Source: Methylococcaceae bacterium (GTDB lineage: Bacteria > Pseudomonadota > Gammaproteobacteria > Methylococcales > Methylomonadaceae). Taken from it: 11,315 nucleotides of DNA. The notes below the pieces were generated by a model. It did not search any database and was not told the DNA's origin. It saw nothing but the letters and a program-made list of their open reading frames with translations. This document shows, in pieces, positions 1 to 7,302 of this stretch. Location of the stretch: positions 1 to 11,315 of the forward strand of contig CANNLO010000138.1 of the NCBI GenBank assembly GCA_947505055.1, written 5' to 3'. Within the stretch, counting starts at the first letter, position 1. Each line of letters opens with the position of its first letter. The position numbers were made by a program, and so were the translations under genes.

Positions 1-207
1 ATGCGCAGGCTTATTGTCGAATATCGAGCTATCTACAAACGATGGCGAATAAAGGTTATAACCCGCTTATTGCCGTTCAAATGGCTCTGGCTGCCGAACT
101 GGGGTCTATACGGGGCGAGTAGTTATCATAATTTAAATAAAAACGAACTAAACATAGCCAAGGAACTTTTTCCGAACAGCACTATTTCAAAATCAAATTG
201 GCTCTAG
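1..207 (+). CDS. C-terminal fragment of an unrecognised protein (5' end probably outside the window)
   Basis: An open frame runs from the first base to a TAG at 205-207 (68 residues). The ATG at position 1 sits at the window edge, so no ribosome binding site can be seen and the true gene may begin upstream. The peptide is basic at its start (MRRLIVEYRAIYKRWR), then rich in Trp, Leu and Tyr (residues 22-42, including KWLWLPNWGLYG), and ends in a polar tail with FPNST near residue 58. I do not recognise the family. The aromatic, basic character would fit the end of an envelope-associated transferase, but that is a guess. It converges on the penicillin-binding-protein gene with a 32-base gap and no clear terminator between them. 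Confidence 0.5.
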   Translation: MRRLIVEYRAIYKRWRIKVITRLLPFKWLWLPNWGLYGASSYHNLNKNELNIAKELFPNSTISKSNWL

Positions 208-239
208 TTTTATGCTCACTTCTTTGACGCGAAAGCATC

Positions 240-3200
240 CTAGGTTTTAGGCGCAGCACCTTCCGATGCTTTATTTAACAAAGGCGCTAGCGTCGGTTCC
301 AAAAACTTGATTATTTGCACCGGCAATGAACTGGTAAAGTGGTAACTCTCCGCATTCGCTCCTGCAACATAAGCAGTCATTACACCAAAAAAACGATCTC
401 CCAGAAAAAACGTAAAGGTGGCCGCACGACTAATAAATATCGAGTCAATCAAATGTCCGCCTGCTCCCCAGATTTCCCGACGATGATCTCCGGTTCCGGT
501 TTTTCCGCCTACCCACAACGGCTTGCCATCAACATCTTTATAAACTCCTTTTAAGCGTCCTGCTGTTCCAGCCTCAACTACTCCAATTAGCGCGCCTCGG
601 GCCGCTTTTGCAATTGCTGGCGCAAGCACCTGCTGGCCTTGTTCGGGTGACTTATCCAGCACCGTTTCATAAGGTGTACCTAGCGCAAAATGCAAGCTAT
701 CAAACCTGACAGTAGATAATCTTGCGCCGTCATTACGTAAAATCCCCATTAACTCCGCCAACGCGGCAGGACGATCACCCGAGGCACCAATGGACGTTGC
801 ATAAGAAGGCGTTAAAGAGCCAAACGGATAACCCAAGCGATCCCAAGCAGTATGGATCTGTTTGAACGCCTCATCTTCCAGCAAAGTCATGATACGACGT
901 TGCTGAGCAACTTTTCTGCTGCTTTTAAATAACCAACGATAAACATTCTGCCTCTGCTCGGCGCTGGCCGCAATAACTTCAGTTTTTGAGGCATCGGGAT
1001 GTTGAACCAAATAAGCAACCAGCCATAATTCAAGAGGATGAACCTTGGTAATATAGCCTTGATCTTGCAAATCAAAATTCGTTGGCGAATACTTATAATA
1101 AAGCTGATCAACATCCTCTGTAGCCAAGGCCGCCGCACTTAGATGCTCATTCAAATAACGACTTAGCGCTTTAACATCTGCATTTGGGTAAATAGCCTCA
1201 TACAGCATCGTCAATCTTGATGGCTTTGCAAAAACCCGCTGGGTCAACAAGTCCATGATTTCATCATTTGGCTTGCCATGATATTTTTCGTAGAAACGTC
1301 TTAAATAAACTTGACCTTCCTTATCGGCAAACTGAGCAAGATATTCCTGACGCCGAGGATCATCAGGTGTTTCAAGCCAGCGCGCTATACCTTCAGGTTT
1401 ATAAAGATGATGATAAACCAGTTCCCGCATCAGTCGCACAAACACCAGATTGACCGAATCACGCAAGGCATCACGCACTGACATGATTTTTTGATTTTCA
1501 TCCGGAGTAAAATTATTAAAATGATGCACCCCGCCACCTGTATAAAAATCCTCATAGGGGCTAGCCGAATAATGTCGGTCTAGTGCCTGATTTAGCAAAT
1601 CATCCAGATTTACCTTTGGATTGGCGCGCAACTGACCAATAACCCAGGCCGATAAAAAGTCTCGGGGATGTATTTCAACCCGACTTAATTGCAGAGACGA
1701 CTGGCCTTTATATTGTTGATAGACCTCAGTGACCAGTTCCAGATAATGCACCATGGTGCGCAACTTGGCGGTTGACCCCAAATCAAGCCTTATCCCTTCA
1801 TTAATATCAAGCGGCTGATCATAATTGTCTGTCTGGATACGGAGCAAATTGCCTTTTTCACCGCGCTCAAATAACATCAGACTATAAACTATCGGGGAAA
1901 GGTCAATATTTTCATTAAGCATTCTGAATCCGACAATGCCAGCGGCACGGGCTTTATCTGGCTCACCAAGCTGGCGTAAAGCATGAGTAACCGCTTGTTG
2001 GACACCATAATCAAGCGTAGTCTTAACCGTTAGATCCAACCGGTCAATTTCATAATTAGATTTAACACCCAGCATTTTAGCTAGTCGGGTACGCAACACA
2101 TTCTGTGTTTTTTGTTGAGCCAAAAATTTAACCGGTATTTGTTCAGACTTGGGCAGCCGCTCCGAAGACGCCTGCAAAGCTGCGTCCCTTATTGTTGTCG
2201 AAATAACATGCTGATCAGCCAACACGCGTAAATAGCTATCAGTAAGTTTTTGCAGTGCATCAAAACCTGTACCCAGGAGGTAAGAAGGCCGTCTTTGTGA
2301 TAACAAAATACTCAACACTTGCCGATAAGCTTGTGCCTGTTGCGGAGTAATTCGTTCAGTCGAGTTTAGTGATTTCTGGTCTAACAATTGGTTAACCGAA
2401 TTAAAATCCGCTCCAAACCAGGCCGATAAACCATCACCCAAGCCATGTACTTCACCCAATTTTGCCGTGGCGGCAAGTGGCATTGAATTTAAATAAGCGA
2501 GCGCAATTTGCCGCCTCATTTCCAGTGTATCCGGCCCGCGTAAATAGGCGCGTATCGAAGCACTGGCCATTTGACGAAGTTTTTCCAACATCGACTTAGT
2601 ATAACCATCAGGTGAATGACGGTACTTTTCCAATTGTGTAGCAAGTGTGCTACCGCCAGGGACATTAATATCTGCCCCAAGTTTTCGTGCCATCATTTGT
2701 AATGCGGCAAAACCCAAACGATCCCATTCCACTGCCGGATTAATATTCTTGTGCGTTTCATCAAGCAACTCCCTATTTTCTATAAATAGCAAGGTGTTCA
2801 AAACCAGCGGGGGAATCGCATTAAAATCCGGATAGCCGTGAACAGGATAGACAGCGCTAAAGAGTGTATGGTTAATTTGATCAACAATTCGAAGCCCGGT
2901 TTGGGTTTTTTCCTGATAAATTGGAAACAAGCCATAATCATCAACCAACCGACTCATCATAGGTGAAATAGAAGCTTGAGAAGTGATACTAAAACCAGAC
3001 TTCTCTAAACGTGAAATCTGATCCGACAACAAGGTGTAACCTAAACGTTGATCATAAGGCCCATGATCCGGATAACGTATTGTGGAACTATGTCCCGACT
3101 TGAGCACAGTGTTTAATTGCTTACTTATTTCCGATAGATATTGCGCCTGATATCTGGAGGTCTGGACTTCTTTTTTTACCAGCGTAACAACTACCAATAA

Positions 3201-3269
3201 AACTAAAGCACATCCAGCTAAAATGTAGAGGAGTAGGAATCGCGAAAGGGCTTGTCTATGCATTATCAT
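240..3269 (-). CDS. Divergent class A penicillin-binding protein-like transglycosylase/transpeptidase
   Basis: A 1009-residue protein, predicted to polymerise and cross-link peptidoglycan at the periplasmic face of the inner membrane. One signal-anchor helix lies at about residues 9-31. A family 51 glycosyltransferase region follows at about 150-290: E164 in an IENRELL stretch stands for the usual ED-x-x-F motif, GGSTLATQ is at 205-212, a K-x-x-x-E segment puts E229 in the second catalytic position, and RRQIALAYLN is at 252-261. The transpeptidase part shows STAK (S499, K502), SVN (605-607) and KTGT (923-926), so all three penicillin-binding motifs are intact. The SxN to KTG distance is about 316 residues, much more than in E. 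coli PBP1b (roughly 125 from memory), so a large insertion is present. The first ATG (3267-3269) was chosen; a second ATG two codons in is equally possible. Only a weak AAGGG lies upstream. It could also be a specialised rather than housekeeping enzyme. Confidence 0.88.
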   Translation of the reverse strand: MIMHRQALSRFLLLYILAGCALVLLVVVTLVKKEVQTSRYQAQYLSEISKQLNTVLKSGHSSTIRYPDHGPYDQRLGYTLLSDQISRLEKSGFSITSQASISPMMSRLVDDYGLFPIYQEKTQTGLRIVDQINHTLFSAVYPVHGYPDFNAIPPLVLNTLLFIENRELLDETHKNINPAVEWDRLGFAALQMMARKLGADINVPGGSTLATQLEKYRHSPDGYTKSMLEKLRQMASASIRAYLRGPDTLEMRRQIALAYLNSMPLAATAKLGEVHGLGDGLSAWFGADFNSVNQLLDQKSLNSTERITPQQAQAYRQVLSILLSQRRPSYLLGTGFDALQKLTDSYLRVLADQHVISTTIRDAALQASSERLPKSEQIPVKFLAQQKTQNVLRTRLAKMLGVKSNYEIDRLDLTVKTTLDYGVQQAVTHALRQLGEPDKARAAGIVGFRMLNENIDLSPIVYSLMLFERGEKGNLLRIQTDNYDQPLDINEGIRLDLGSTAKLRTMVHYLELVTEVYQQYKGQSSLQLSRVEIHPRDFLSAWVIGQLRANPKVNLDDLLNQALDRHYSASPYEDFYTGGGVHHFNNFTPDENQKIMSVRDALRDSVNLVFVRLMRELVYHHLYKPEGIARWLETPDDPRRQEYLAQFADKEGQVYLRRFYEKYHGKPNDEIMDLLTQRVFAKPSRLTMLYEAIYPNADVKALSRYLNEHLSAAALATEDVDQLYYKYSPTNFDLQDQGYITKVHPLELWLVAYLVQHPDASKTEVIAASAEQRQNVYRWLFKSSRKVAQQRRIMTLLEDEAFKQIHTAWDRLGYPFGSLTPSYATSIGASGDRPAALAELMGILRNDGARLSTVRFDSLHFALGTPYETVLDKSPEQGQQVLAPAIAKAARGALIGVVEAGTAGRLKGVYKDVDGKPLWVGGKTGTGDHRREIWGAGGHLIDSIFISRAATFTFFLGDRFFGVMTAYVAGANAESYHFTSSLPVQIIKFLEPTLAPLLNKASEGAAPKT

Positions 3270-3528
3270 TATTTGGAGTTACCCTTGATACAAAGCCCCG
3301 ATTTTTCATTAGAACTTTAGGGTGAGTTAAGTCAAGATATTAAGTCACAAGAAAATATAACGAAATCTGACTTAAAACTGGTTAATAAACACTAATTAAA
3401 TTAAAGCCACTCTAAAAATAGCAGTTCTTTTATTCAATTATAACCACTCATAGGCAACAATGGTAATTCAAAGGGAATATGCCACTAAAAACAACTTAGG
3501 CGCCATATTATTAATACTAGAATCAGAC
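3270..3528. other. Intergenic stretch between divergent PBP-like and cold-shock genes
   Basis: About 260 AT-rich bases without a convincing gene. It must hold the minus-strand promoter of the PBP-like gene; the best candidate -35 I see is TTGACT (complement of 3330-3335), but no good -10 box lies at proper spacing, so I do not assign it. A small open frame on the minus strand (3468-3656) runs across the cold-shock promoter, has no recognisable ribosome site, and is judged spurious. Confidence 0.5.
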
Positions 3529-3557
3529 TTGACATTGACTGCCATCGCATATAAAAT
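3529..3557 (+). promoter_or_regulatory. Sigma-70 promoter of the cold-shock gene
   Basis: TTGACA (3529-3534) and TAAAAT (3552-3557) are separated by exactly 17 bases. The -35 is a perfect consensus match and the -10 differs at one position. AT-rich sequence upstream (3503-3520) could act as an UP element. Transcription would start near 3564, leaving a leader of about 145 nt before the ATG at 3710. Confidence 0.7.
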
Positions 3558-3563
3558 GCTCGC

Positions 3564-3709
3564 AGCTCGAAATAGTTTTACCGTTATGCTTATCTTTACG
3601 ATGTTCTTCTTGTAATAGTTCGTCCTGTTATCATTAAGTAATTCACTAATTTCCATGCGCCAACTGGCCTTAATTAAGGCTTCAATTACTACAAATAGGA
3701 TTACTCTAA
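3564..3709 (+). promoter_or_regulatory. Long 5' leader of the cold-shock mRNA
   Basis: If the promoter at 3529-3557 is used, the untranslated leader is about 145 nt, close to the roughly 160-nt leader of E. coli cspA, which acts as an RNA thermosensor. It contains a perfect 14-bp palindrome, GCCTTAATTAAGGC (3667-3680), able to form a 5-bp hairpin with an AATT loop just before the ribosome site AGGA (3697-3700). I could not identify an E. coli-type cold box. The leader length follows from a predicted start site, so the role is inferred. Confidence 0.45.
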
Positions 3710-3910
3710 ATGACTACAGGTACCGTTAAATGGTTTAACGCTGAAAAAGGCTTCGGTTTCATTCAGCAAGAAAATGGCCCAGATGTTTTTGTTCACTTTC
3801 GCAACATTAACAGCTCAGGCTTTAAATCTCTTGATGAAGGCCAAAAAGTACAGTTTACTGTTACTCAAGGCCAAAAAGGTCCGCAAGCAGAAGAAGTAAC
3901 ACTCATCTAA
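3710..3910 (+). CDS. CspA-family cold-shock protein
   Basis: A 66-residue single cold-shock domain (OB-fold), the usual length for CspA-family proteins. It binds single-stranded RNA and DNA and acts as an RNA chaperone in the cytoplasm. The RNP1 motif KGFGFI is at residues 13-18 and RNP2 VFVHF at 26-30, with the aromatic binding surface W8, F9, F15, F17, F27, H29 and F30 in place. The start is supported by AGGA at 3697-3700, nine bases before the ATG, and by the usual short N-terminus ending in TVKWFN. It stands alone, with its own promoter, long leader and terminator, so it is monocistronic. Whether it is cold-induced, or a constitutive or stationary-phase paralogue such as CspC/E or CspD, cannot be told from the protein. 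The long leader favours a regulated copy. Confidence 0.96.
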   Translation: MTTGTVKWFNAEKGFGFIQQENGPDVFVHFRNINSSGFKSLDEGQKVQFTVTQGQKGPQAEEVTLI

Positions 3911-3921
3911 TTGCAGACTCG

Positions 3922-3958
3922 AAAAAACCGTAGATCTGAAAAGATCTACGGTTTTTTT
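3922..3958 (+). terminator. Strong intrinsic terminator of the cold-shock gene
   Basis: Twelve bases after the stop codon, the arms ACCGTAGATCT (3927-3937) and AGATCTACGGT (3942-3952) pair perfectly around a GAAA tetraloop, extended by A:T pairs. The hairpin is followed by a run of seven T (3952-3958). A matching A run on the left side (3922-3927) means it could also work on the minus strand. Confidence 0.93.
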
Positions 3959-4168
3959 ATGCCCGCTAGCAACGCATGAAATAAACCCGAATAATTCCAT
4001 CATTGACTATAAATTTTTATACGAGCAATCGTCATATACCCCCGCTTTAGATAGGGTCTATTAATAGATAGCCACACAATTCAATTTATTTTTCACGCTA
4101 CTGAAATATATTAAACTTATACTGATACAATTACTGCATATGAGCCACCCAAATATTGATTAGCAGCC
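3959..4168 (+). promoter_or_regulatory. Upstream region of the WcaJ-like gene
   Basis: About 210 AT-rich bases separate the cold-shock terminator from the next ATG, so this gene needs its own promoter here. TTGACT lies near 4004-4009 but without a good -10 at 17 bases, so I assign no promoter. A 12-bp palindrome TCTATTAATAGA (4057-4068) is present but of a length expected by chance. Confidence 0.3.
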
Positions 4169-5584
4169 ATGAACCAAATACGCCAAAAAGGCTTTATTCG
4201 TCCAATACATTCCAAATTACAATCTATAGGACGCACTTTTGATATTGCATTAATTATAACCTCGCTATATATAGCTTTAAATTATTACAAACTACCGCTT
4301 GATAAAGAATACTTATTGCCCTGCCTTATAGCAGCTGCAATATTCGGAATTTTCGCAGAAAATAATGAAATCTATCAGGGCTGGCGCGGCGCGCCTTTAT
4401 TCGATGAAGCTTTACTCATACTATTTTCCTGGCTGGGTGCATTTACCCTGGTAATCAGTGGCGTTTATCTTTCAAACCCCAGCTACAATTATAATTTAGA
4501 GGTCATAGAATTATGGCTTCCGCTGACTCCATTCAGCATCATCCTTACGCACTCAATAAAGCGAGGCGTCCTCGCTTATGCCAGAAGACATGGATTTAAC
4601 ACAAGATTCTATGCCGTACTTGGAGCCAACCCCTTAGGTTACAGACTTAAAACAGCTATTTCAGAAATGCCTTGGCTTGGATATAACTTCGTTGGTTTTT
4701 TTGATGACCGGGCTGAATTCGAAGATCGTCGATTAGGTCACAATCAAATCTCTGATCTGGCCGGCGGATTTGAACAATTGCTTGAACAAGCAAAATCAGG
4801 CCAGATAGATCATGTCTACATTACGCTTCCCTTGTGCGCCGAAAAACGCATAGGTGAATTTATTGCAAAACTTGCGGATAGCACCGTTTCAGTAAACATC
4901 GTCCCCAACTTTTTTACCTTTAACCTGATCCAGTCCAAATGGAGCAATGTCCAAGGCATCCCGGTCGTCAGCGTTTTTGATACCCCTTTTACTGCCTACG
5001 ATGGAATTACCAAACGCCTTGAAGATCTTATTCTTTGCCTGATTATATTACCGCTTATTGCCATCCCCATGCTAATCATCAGTATAGCGATAAAACTCAC
5101 TTCGCCGGGTTCAGTACTCTTCAAACAAAAACGCTATGGCATGAAAGGTGAACAAATAGAAGTGTGGAAGTTTCGCTCCATGACTTCCAGCGACAATGGC
5201 CCTCAAGTAAAACAAGCCACCAAAAATGACGCACGCATAACGCCGCTTGGTGGCTTCCTGCGAAAAACATCGCTCGATGAACTCCCTCAGTTTTTAAACG
5301 TATTGCAAGGCACCATGTCAGTAGTGGGTCCTCGTCCTCACGCTGTCGCTCATAACGAATACTATCGCAAACAAATTCAAGGTTACATGCTACGTCATAA
5401 AGTTAAGCCCGGCATTACCGGTCAGGCTCAGATTAATGGTTGCCGGGGCGAAACTGAAACATTAGATAAAATGGAAGCCAGAGTTTTTCATGACCTGGAA
5501 TATTTAAAGCAATGGTCACTATGGCTGGATATAAAGATAGTACTTCTGACTATTTTCAAGGGCTTTATTAACAAGCAGGCTTGA
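4169..5584 (+). CDS. WcaJ-like polyprenyl-phosphate hexose-1-phosphate transferase
   Basis: A 471-residue inner-membrane enzyme predicted to start exopolysaccharide or related glycan synthesis by transferring a sugar phosphate, probably glucose-1-phosphate from UDP-glucose, to undecaprenyl phosphate. Hydrophobic segments lie at about 24-39, 48-64, 80-100 and 112-127. A soluble Rossmann-like middle domain (CoA_binding_3 type) covers about 145-265. The bacterial sugar-transferase domain covers 282-471, with its membrane hairpin at 286-309. Family signatures there include VWKFRSM (332-338), the S-L-D-E-L-P segment with the D370-E371 catalytic pair, VGPRP (386-390), and the KPGITGQAQINGCRGET run (413-429). 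The end is typical of the UDP-glucose branch. Length matches WcaJ/GumD-type proteins. The ribosome site is poor: only AGCAG precedes the ATG. No other polysaccharide gene lies beside it. The sugar is inferred from family resemblance, not proven. Confidence 0.92.
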   Translation: MNQIRQKGFIRPIHSKLQSIGRTFDIALIITSLYIALNYYKLPLDKEYLLPCLIAAAIFGIFAENNEIYQGWRGAPLFDEALLILFSWLGAFTLVISGVYLSNPSYNYNLEVIELWLPLTPFSIILTHSIKRGVLAYARRHGFNTRFYAVLGANPLGYRLKTAISEMPWLGYNFVGFFDDRAEFEDRRLGHNQISDLAGGFEQLLEQAKSGQIDHVYITLPLCAEKRIGEFIAKLADSTVSVNIVPNFFTFNLIQSKWSNVQGIPVVSVFDTPFTAYDGITKRLEDLILCLIILPLIAIPMLIISIAIKLTSPGSVLFKQKRYGMKGEQIEVWKFRSMTSSDNGPQVKQATKNDARITPLGGFLRKTSLDELPQFLNVLQGTMSVVGPRPHAVAHNEYYRKQIQGYMLRHKVKPGITGQAQINGCRGETETLDKMEARVFHDLEYLKQWSLWLDIKIVLLTIFKGFINKQA

Positions 5585-5590
5585 TAAACT

Positions 5591-6112
5591 CTATTTATCC
5601 GCCGGCTGAGCAACATAAATAAGCTCCTCAGTCGCAAAACCTAAAGATTTAGCCTGTTCAACCAAAGCCTTTAATGTAGCTTCAGGCAACTGTTTGGTTC
5701 GAGATAATATCCAGAAATAAGAACGATCCGGCCCAACTATCATCGAATAAGAATATGTATTTTTATCCAGCGCAATAATATTATAGCCACCATAAAACGG
5801 TCCGAAGAAAGACACTTTTAATCTGCCTTTATCAGACTGCTCAACAAAATAGGCTTTGCCTTGGGCCTCATGCCATTCACCGACCTTAACATCCCATCCT
5901 TTATTTAACACGTCAACACCACCGTCATCACGTAAAGCATAAGTTGCCGAAATGTTCTCCAAACCTCTTTCGAAGCGATGATCAAGCCTTGCAACTTCAT
6001 ACCAAGTACCCATATAGCGATTAACGTCAAAACCGTCAACAGCAGTAATACCCTCAGGAATACCTGTGCAACCGGTCAATAAGGTAACAAGCAATATTAT
6101 TAATTTTCTCAT
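5591..6112 (-). CDS. blc: Blc-type outer-membrane lipocalin lipoprotein
   Basis: A 173-residue lipocalin of the Blc/apolipoprotein D group, thought to bind fatty acids or lysophospholipids and help envelope repair or storage under stress. The N-terminus is a lipoprotein signal: MRKL, a hydrophobic core, then lipobox L12-T-G-C15. C15 would be lipidated, and the absence of Asp at +2 favours sorting to the outer membrane. The lipocalin signature G-x-W is at G35-T-W37 in YMGTWYEVAR. FFGPFYGGYN near 102-111 and YFWILSRT near 132-139 match family strands. Length is normal (E. coli Blc is 177). AGGA about eight bases upstream supports the start. It converges on the WcaJ-like gene with only six bases between stop codons, and diverges from the TIGR01777 gene across 238 bases. 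Confidence 0.93.
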   Translation of the reverse strand: MRKLIILLVTLLTGCTGIPEGITAVDGFDVNRYMGTWYEVARLDHRFERGLENISATYALRDDGGVDVLNKGWDVKVGEWHEAQGKAYFVEQSDKGRLKVSFFGPFYGGYNIIALDKNTYSYSMIVGPDRSYFWILSRTKQLPEATLKALVEQAKSLGFATEELIYVAQPADK

Positions 6113-6350
6113 GGCATAGTCCTATAACATCATGTGATTAAGGTACATTTAATATTTCAAAACTGTTTTACACCACGAAGACAAAAAGAACACTTTGTAT
6201 CTATCTGGTAAATTTAAAAATCATTAACTTACACGTATTTGCATTGAGTCTAGATCATTTTGGCTGACCTCAAAATTTTAGCTAGTTTATCCCCTGGTTT
6301 AATGCGATTATCCAATCTGCACGTTTCAAACCAAATATAAGGATAAAACG
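6113..6350. promoter_or_regulatory. Divergent promoter region of lipocalin and TIGR01777 genes
   Basis: This 238-base AT-rich interval must drive both flanking genes in opposite directions. Ribosome sites are clear on both sides: AGGA before the lipocalin, and AAGGA at 6339-6343, seven bases before the oxidoreductase ATG. No sigma-70 promoter of good quality was found. A weak minus-strand pair, TGATCT (complement of 6252-6257) and TAAGTT (complement of 6226-6231), recalls ECF-sigma sites, but its 20-base spacer is long. Confidence 0.4.
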
Positions 6351-7247
6351 ATGAATATACTTATGACTGGCGGCACCGGTTTTCTGGGTAGCGCCTTGAC
6401 AACAAATCTCATTAAACAAGGCCATGTCCTTACCGTCTTAAGCCGTAACCCAGATAAGGTAGCCAAAATTTGTGGCCCTGAAGTTAACGCAATAAGTAGT
6501 CTCGGACAACTTAACCAGGAAGATAATTATCCGATCATTATCAATCTTGCCGGCACACCCATCTTCGATGCCCGCTGGAGCGAGTCCCGTAAACAACTAA
6601 TCAGGGAAAGTCGCATCGGCCTGACCAAACAATTATTGGGCTGTATTGCCAGTATGACCTTTAAACCCGAACTACTCATCAGCGGTTCTGCAATCGGCTA
6701 TTACGGCAGTCAAGGCGACACCGTGTTAACCGAACAAACCACACCCACCACAGATTTCTCACAACAGCTTTGTGTTGATTGGGAAACCGCCGCAACCCAG
6801 GCCGAACAATTCGGCATTAGAGTTTGCCTAATCAGAACCGGCCTGGTTATTGATAAAGACGGTGGTTTTTTACAAAAGATGTTACTACCCTTTCGTTTAG
6901 GTTTGGGAGGGCGCTTGGGCGATGGCAAACAATGGATGCCCTGGATACACCGTCAGGACTGGGTCAAAATTGTTTTAACCATGATAGCCGATTCATCTAT
7001 GCACGGTGCTTATAATGCAACCGCTCCCAATCCTGTAACCAATGCAGAATTCACCCGAATATTGGCGCAATGCCTGAAGCGCCCCGCCCTGCTACCGGTT
7101 CCTGCCGGTGTGTTAGAACTACTACTGGGCGAAATGTCGCAACTGGTTTTGGCTAGTCAGCGGGTAATACCGGAACGCCTGTTATCTCAGGGCTTCAAAT
7201 TTGATTATGATGATCTGACAACGGCTTTAAGCAAAACATTAATATAA
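6351..7247 (+). CDS. yfcH: TIGR01777 (YfcH-type) NAD(P)-binding epimerase/oxidoreductase
   Basis: A 298-residue protein of the extended short-chain dehydrogenase fold, TIGR01777 family; E. coli YfcH has nearly the same length. The substrate of this family is not firmly known. The Rossmann nucleotide-binding motif is TGGTGFLG at residues 6-13, followed by the acceptor region VLSRNPDKV at 29-37. INLAGTPI (64-71) and ISGSAIGYYG (110-119) are family hallmarks, the latter holding the catalytic-type Ser/Tyr region. LRLGLGG-type and WIHRQDWV (198-205) segments lie in the C-terminal half, where the family's DUF1731 tail begins at about residue 245. The start is fixed by AAGGA seven bases upstream and by the Rossmann strand beginning at residue 2. 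It converges on the photolyase gene with a 55-base gap. Family assignment is secure; function is not. Confidence 0.93.
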   Translation: MNILMTGGTGFLGSALTTNLIKQGHVLTVLSRNPDKVAKICGPEVNAISSLGQLNQEDNYPIIINLAGTPIFDARWSESRKQLIRESRIGLTKQLLGCIASMTFKPELLISGSAIGYYGSQGDTVLTEQTTPTTDFSQQLCVDWETAATQAEQFGIRVCLIRTGLVIDKDGGFLQKMLLPFRLGLGGRLGDGKQWMPWIHRQDWVKIVLTMIADSSMHGAYNATAPNPVTNAEFTRILAQCLKRPALLPVPAGVLELLLGEMSQLVLASQRVIPERLLSQGFKFDYDDLTTALSKTLI

Positions 7248-7300
7248 AAACGGTAACAGGAGTTCATCTCATTTTGGACTCCATTATTTGTCTCTAACCG
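7246..7300 (-). terminator. Possible terminator of the photolyase gene between convergent genes
   Basis: Read on the minus strand, an outer stem CGGT/ACCG (complements of 7297-7300 and 7251-7254) encloses an inner stem GGAGT/ACTCC (7278-7282 with 7259-7263). The structure is followed directly by TTTTT (complement of 7246-7250). The stems are short and separated by unpaired bases, so this is a weak call; it overlaps the stop codon of the opposing gene. Confidence 0.3.
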
Positions 7301-7302
7301 CC

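Noticed and set aside
3468..3656. A 62-codon open frame on the minus strand upstream of the cold-shock gene
   Set aside because: It runs antisense through a near-consensus promoter and leader, has no ribosome site, and its product resembles no family.
3815..4003. A 62-codon open frame on the minus strand over the cold-shock gene end
   Set aside because: It is a shadow of the cold-shock coding frame and terminator.
4057..4068. Perfect 12-bp palindrome TCTATTAATAGA upstream of the WcaJ-like gene
   Set aside because: Two or three palindromes of this length are expected by chance in a window this size, and it matches no known operator.
6171..6195. CACCACGAAGACAAAAAGAA resembles a widespread intergenic repeat of the accacgaagacacgaag type
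   Set aside because: Only one degenerate copy is present, without an inverted partner or target-site duplication.
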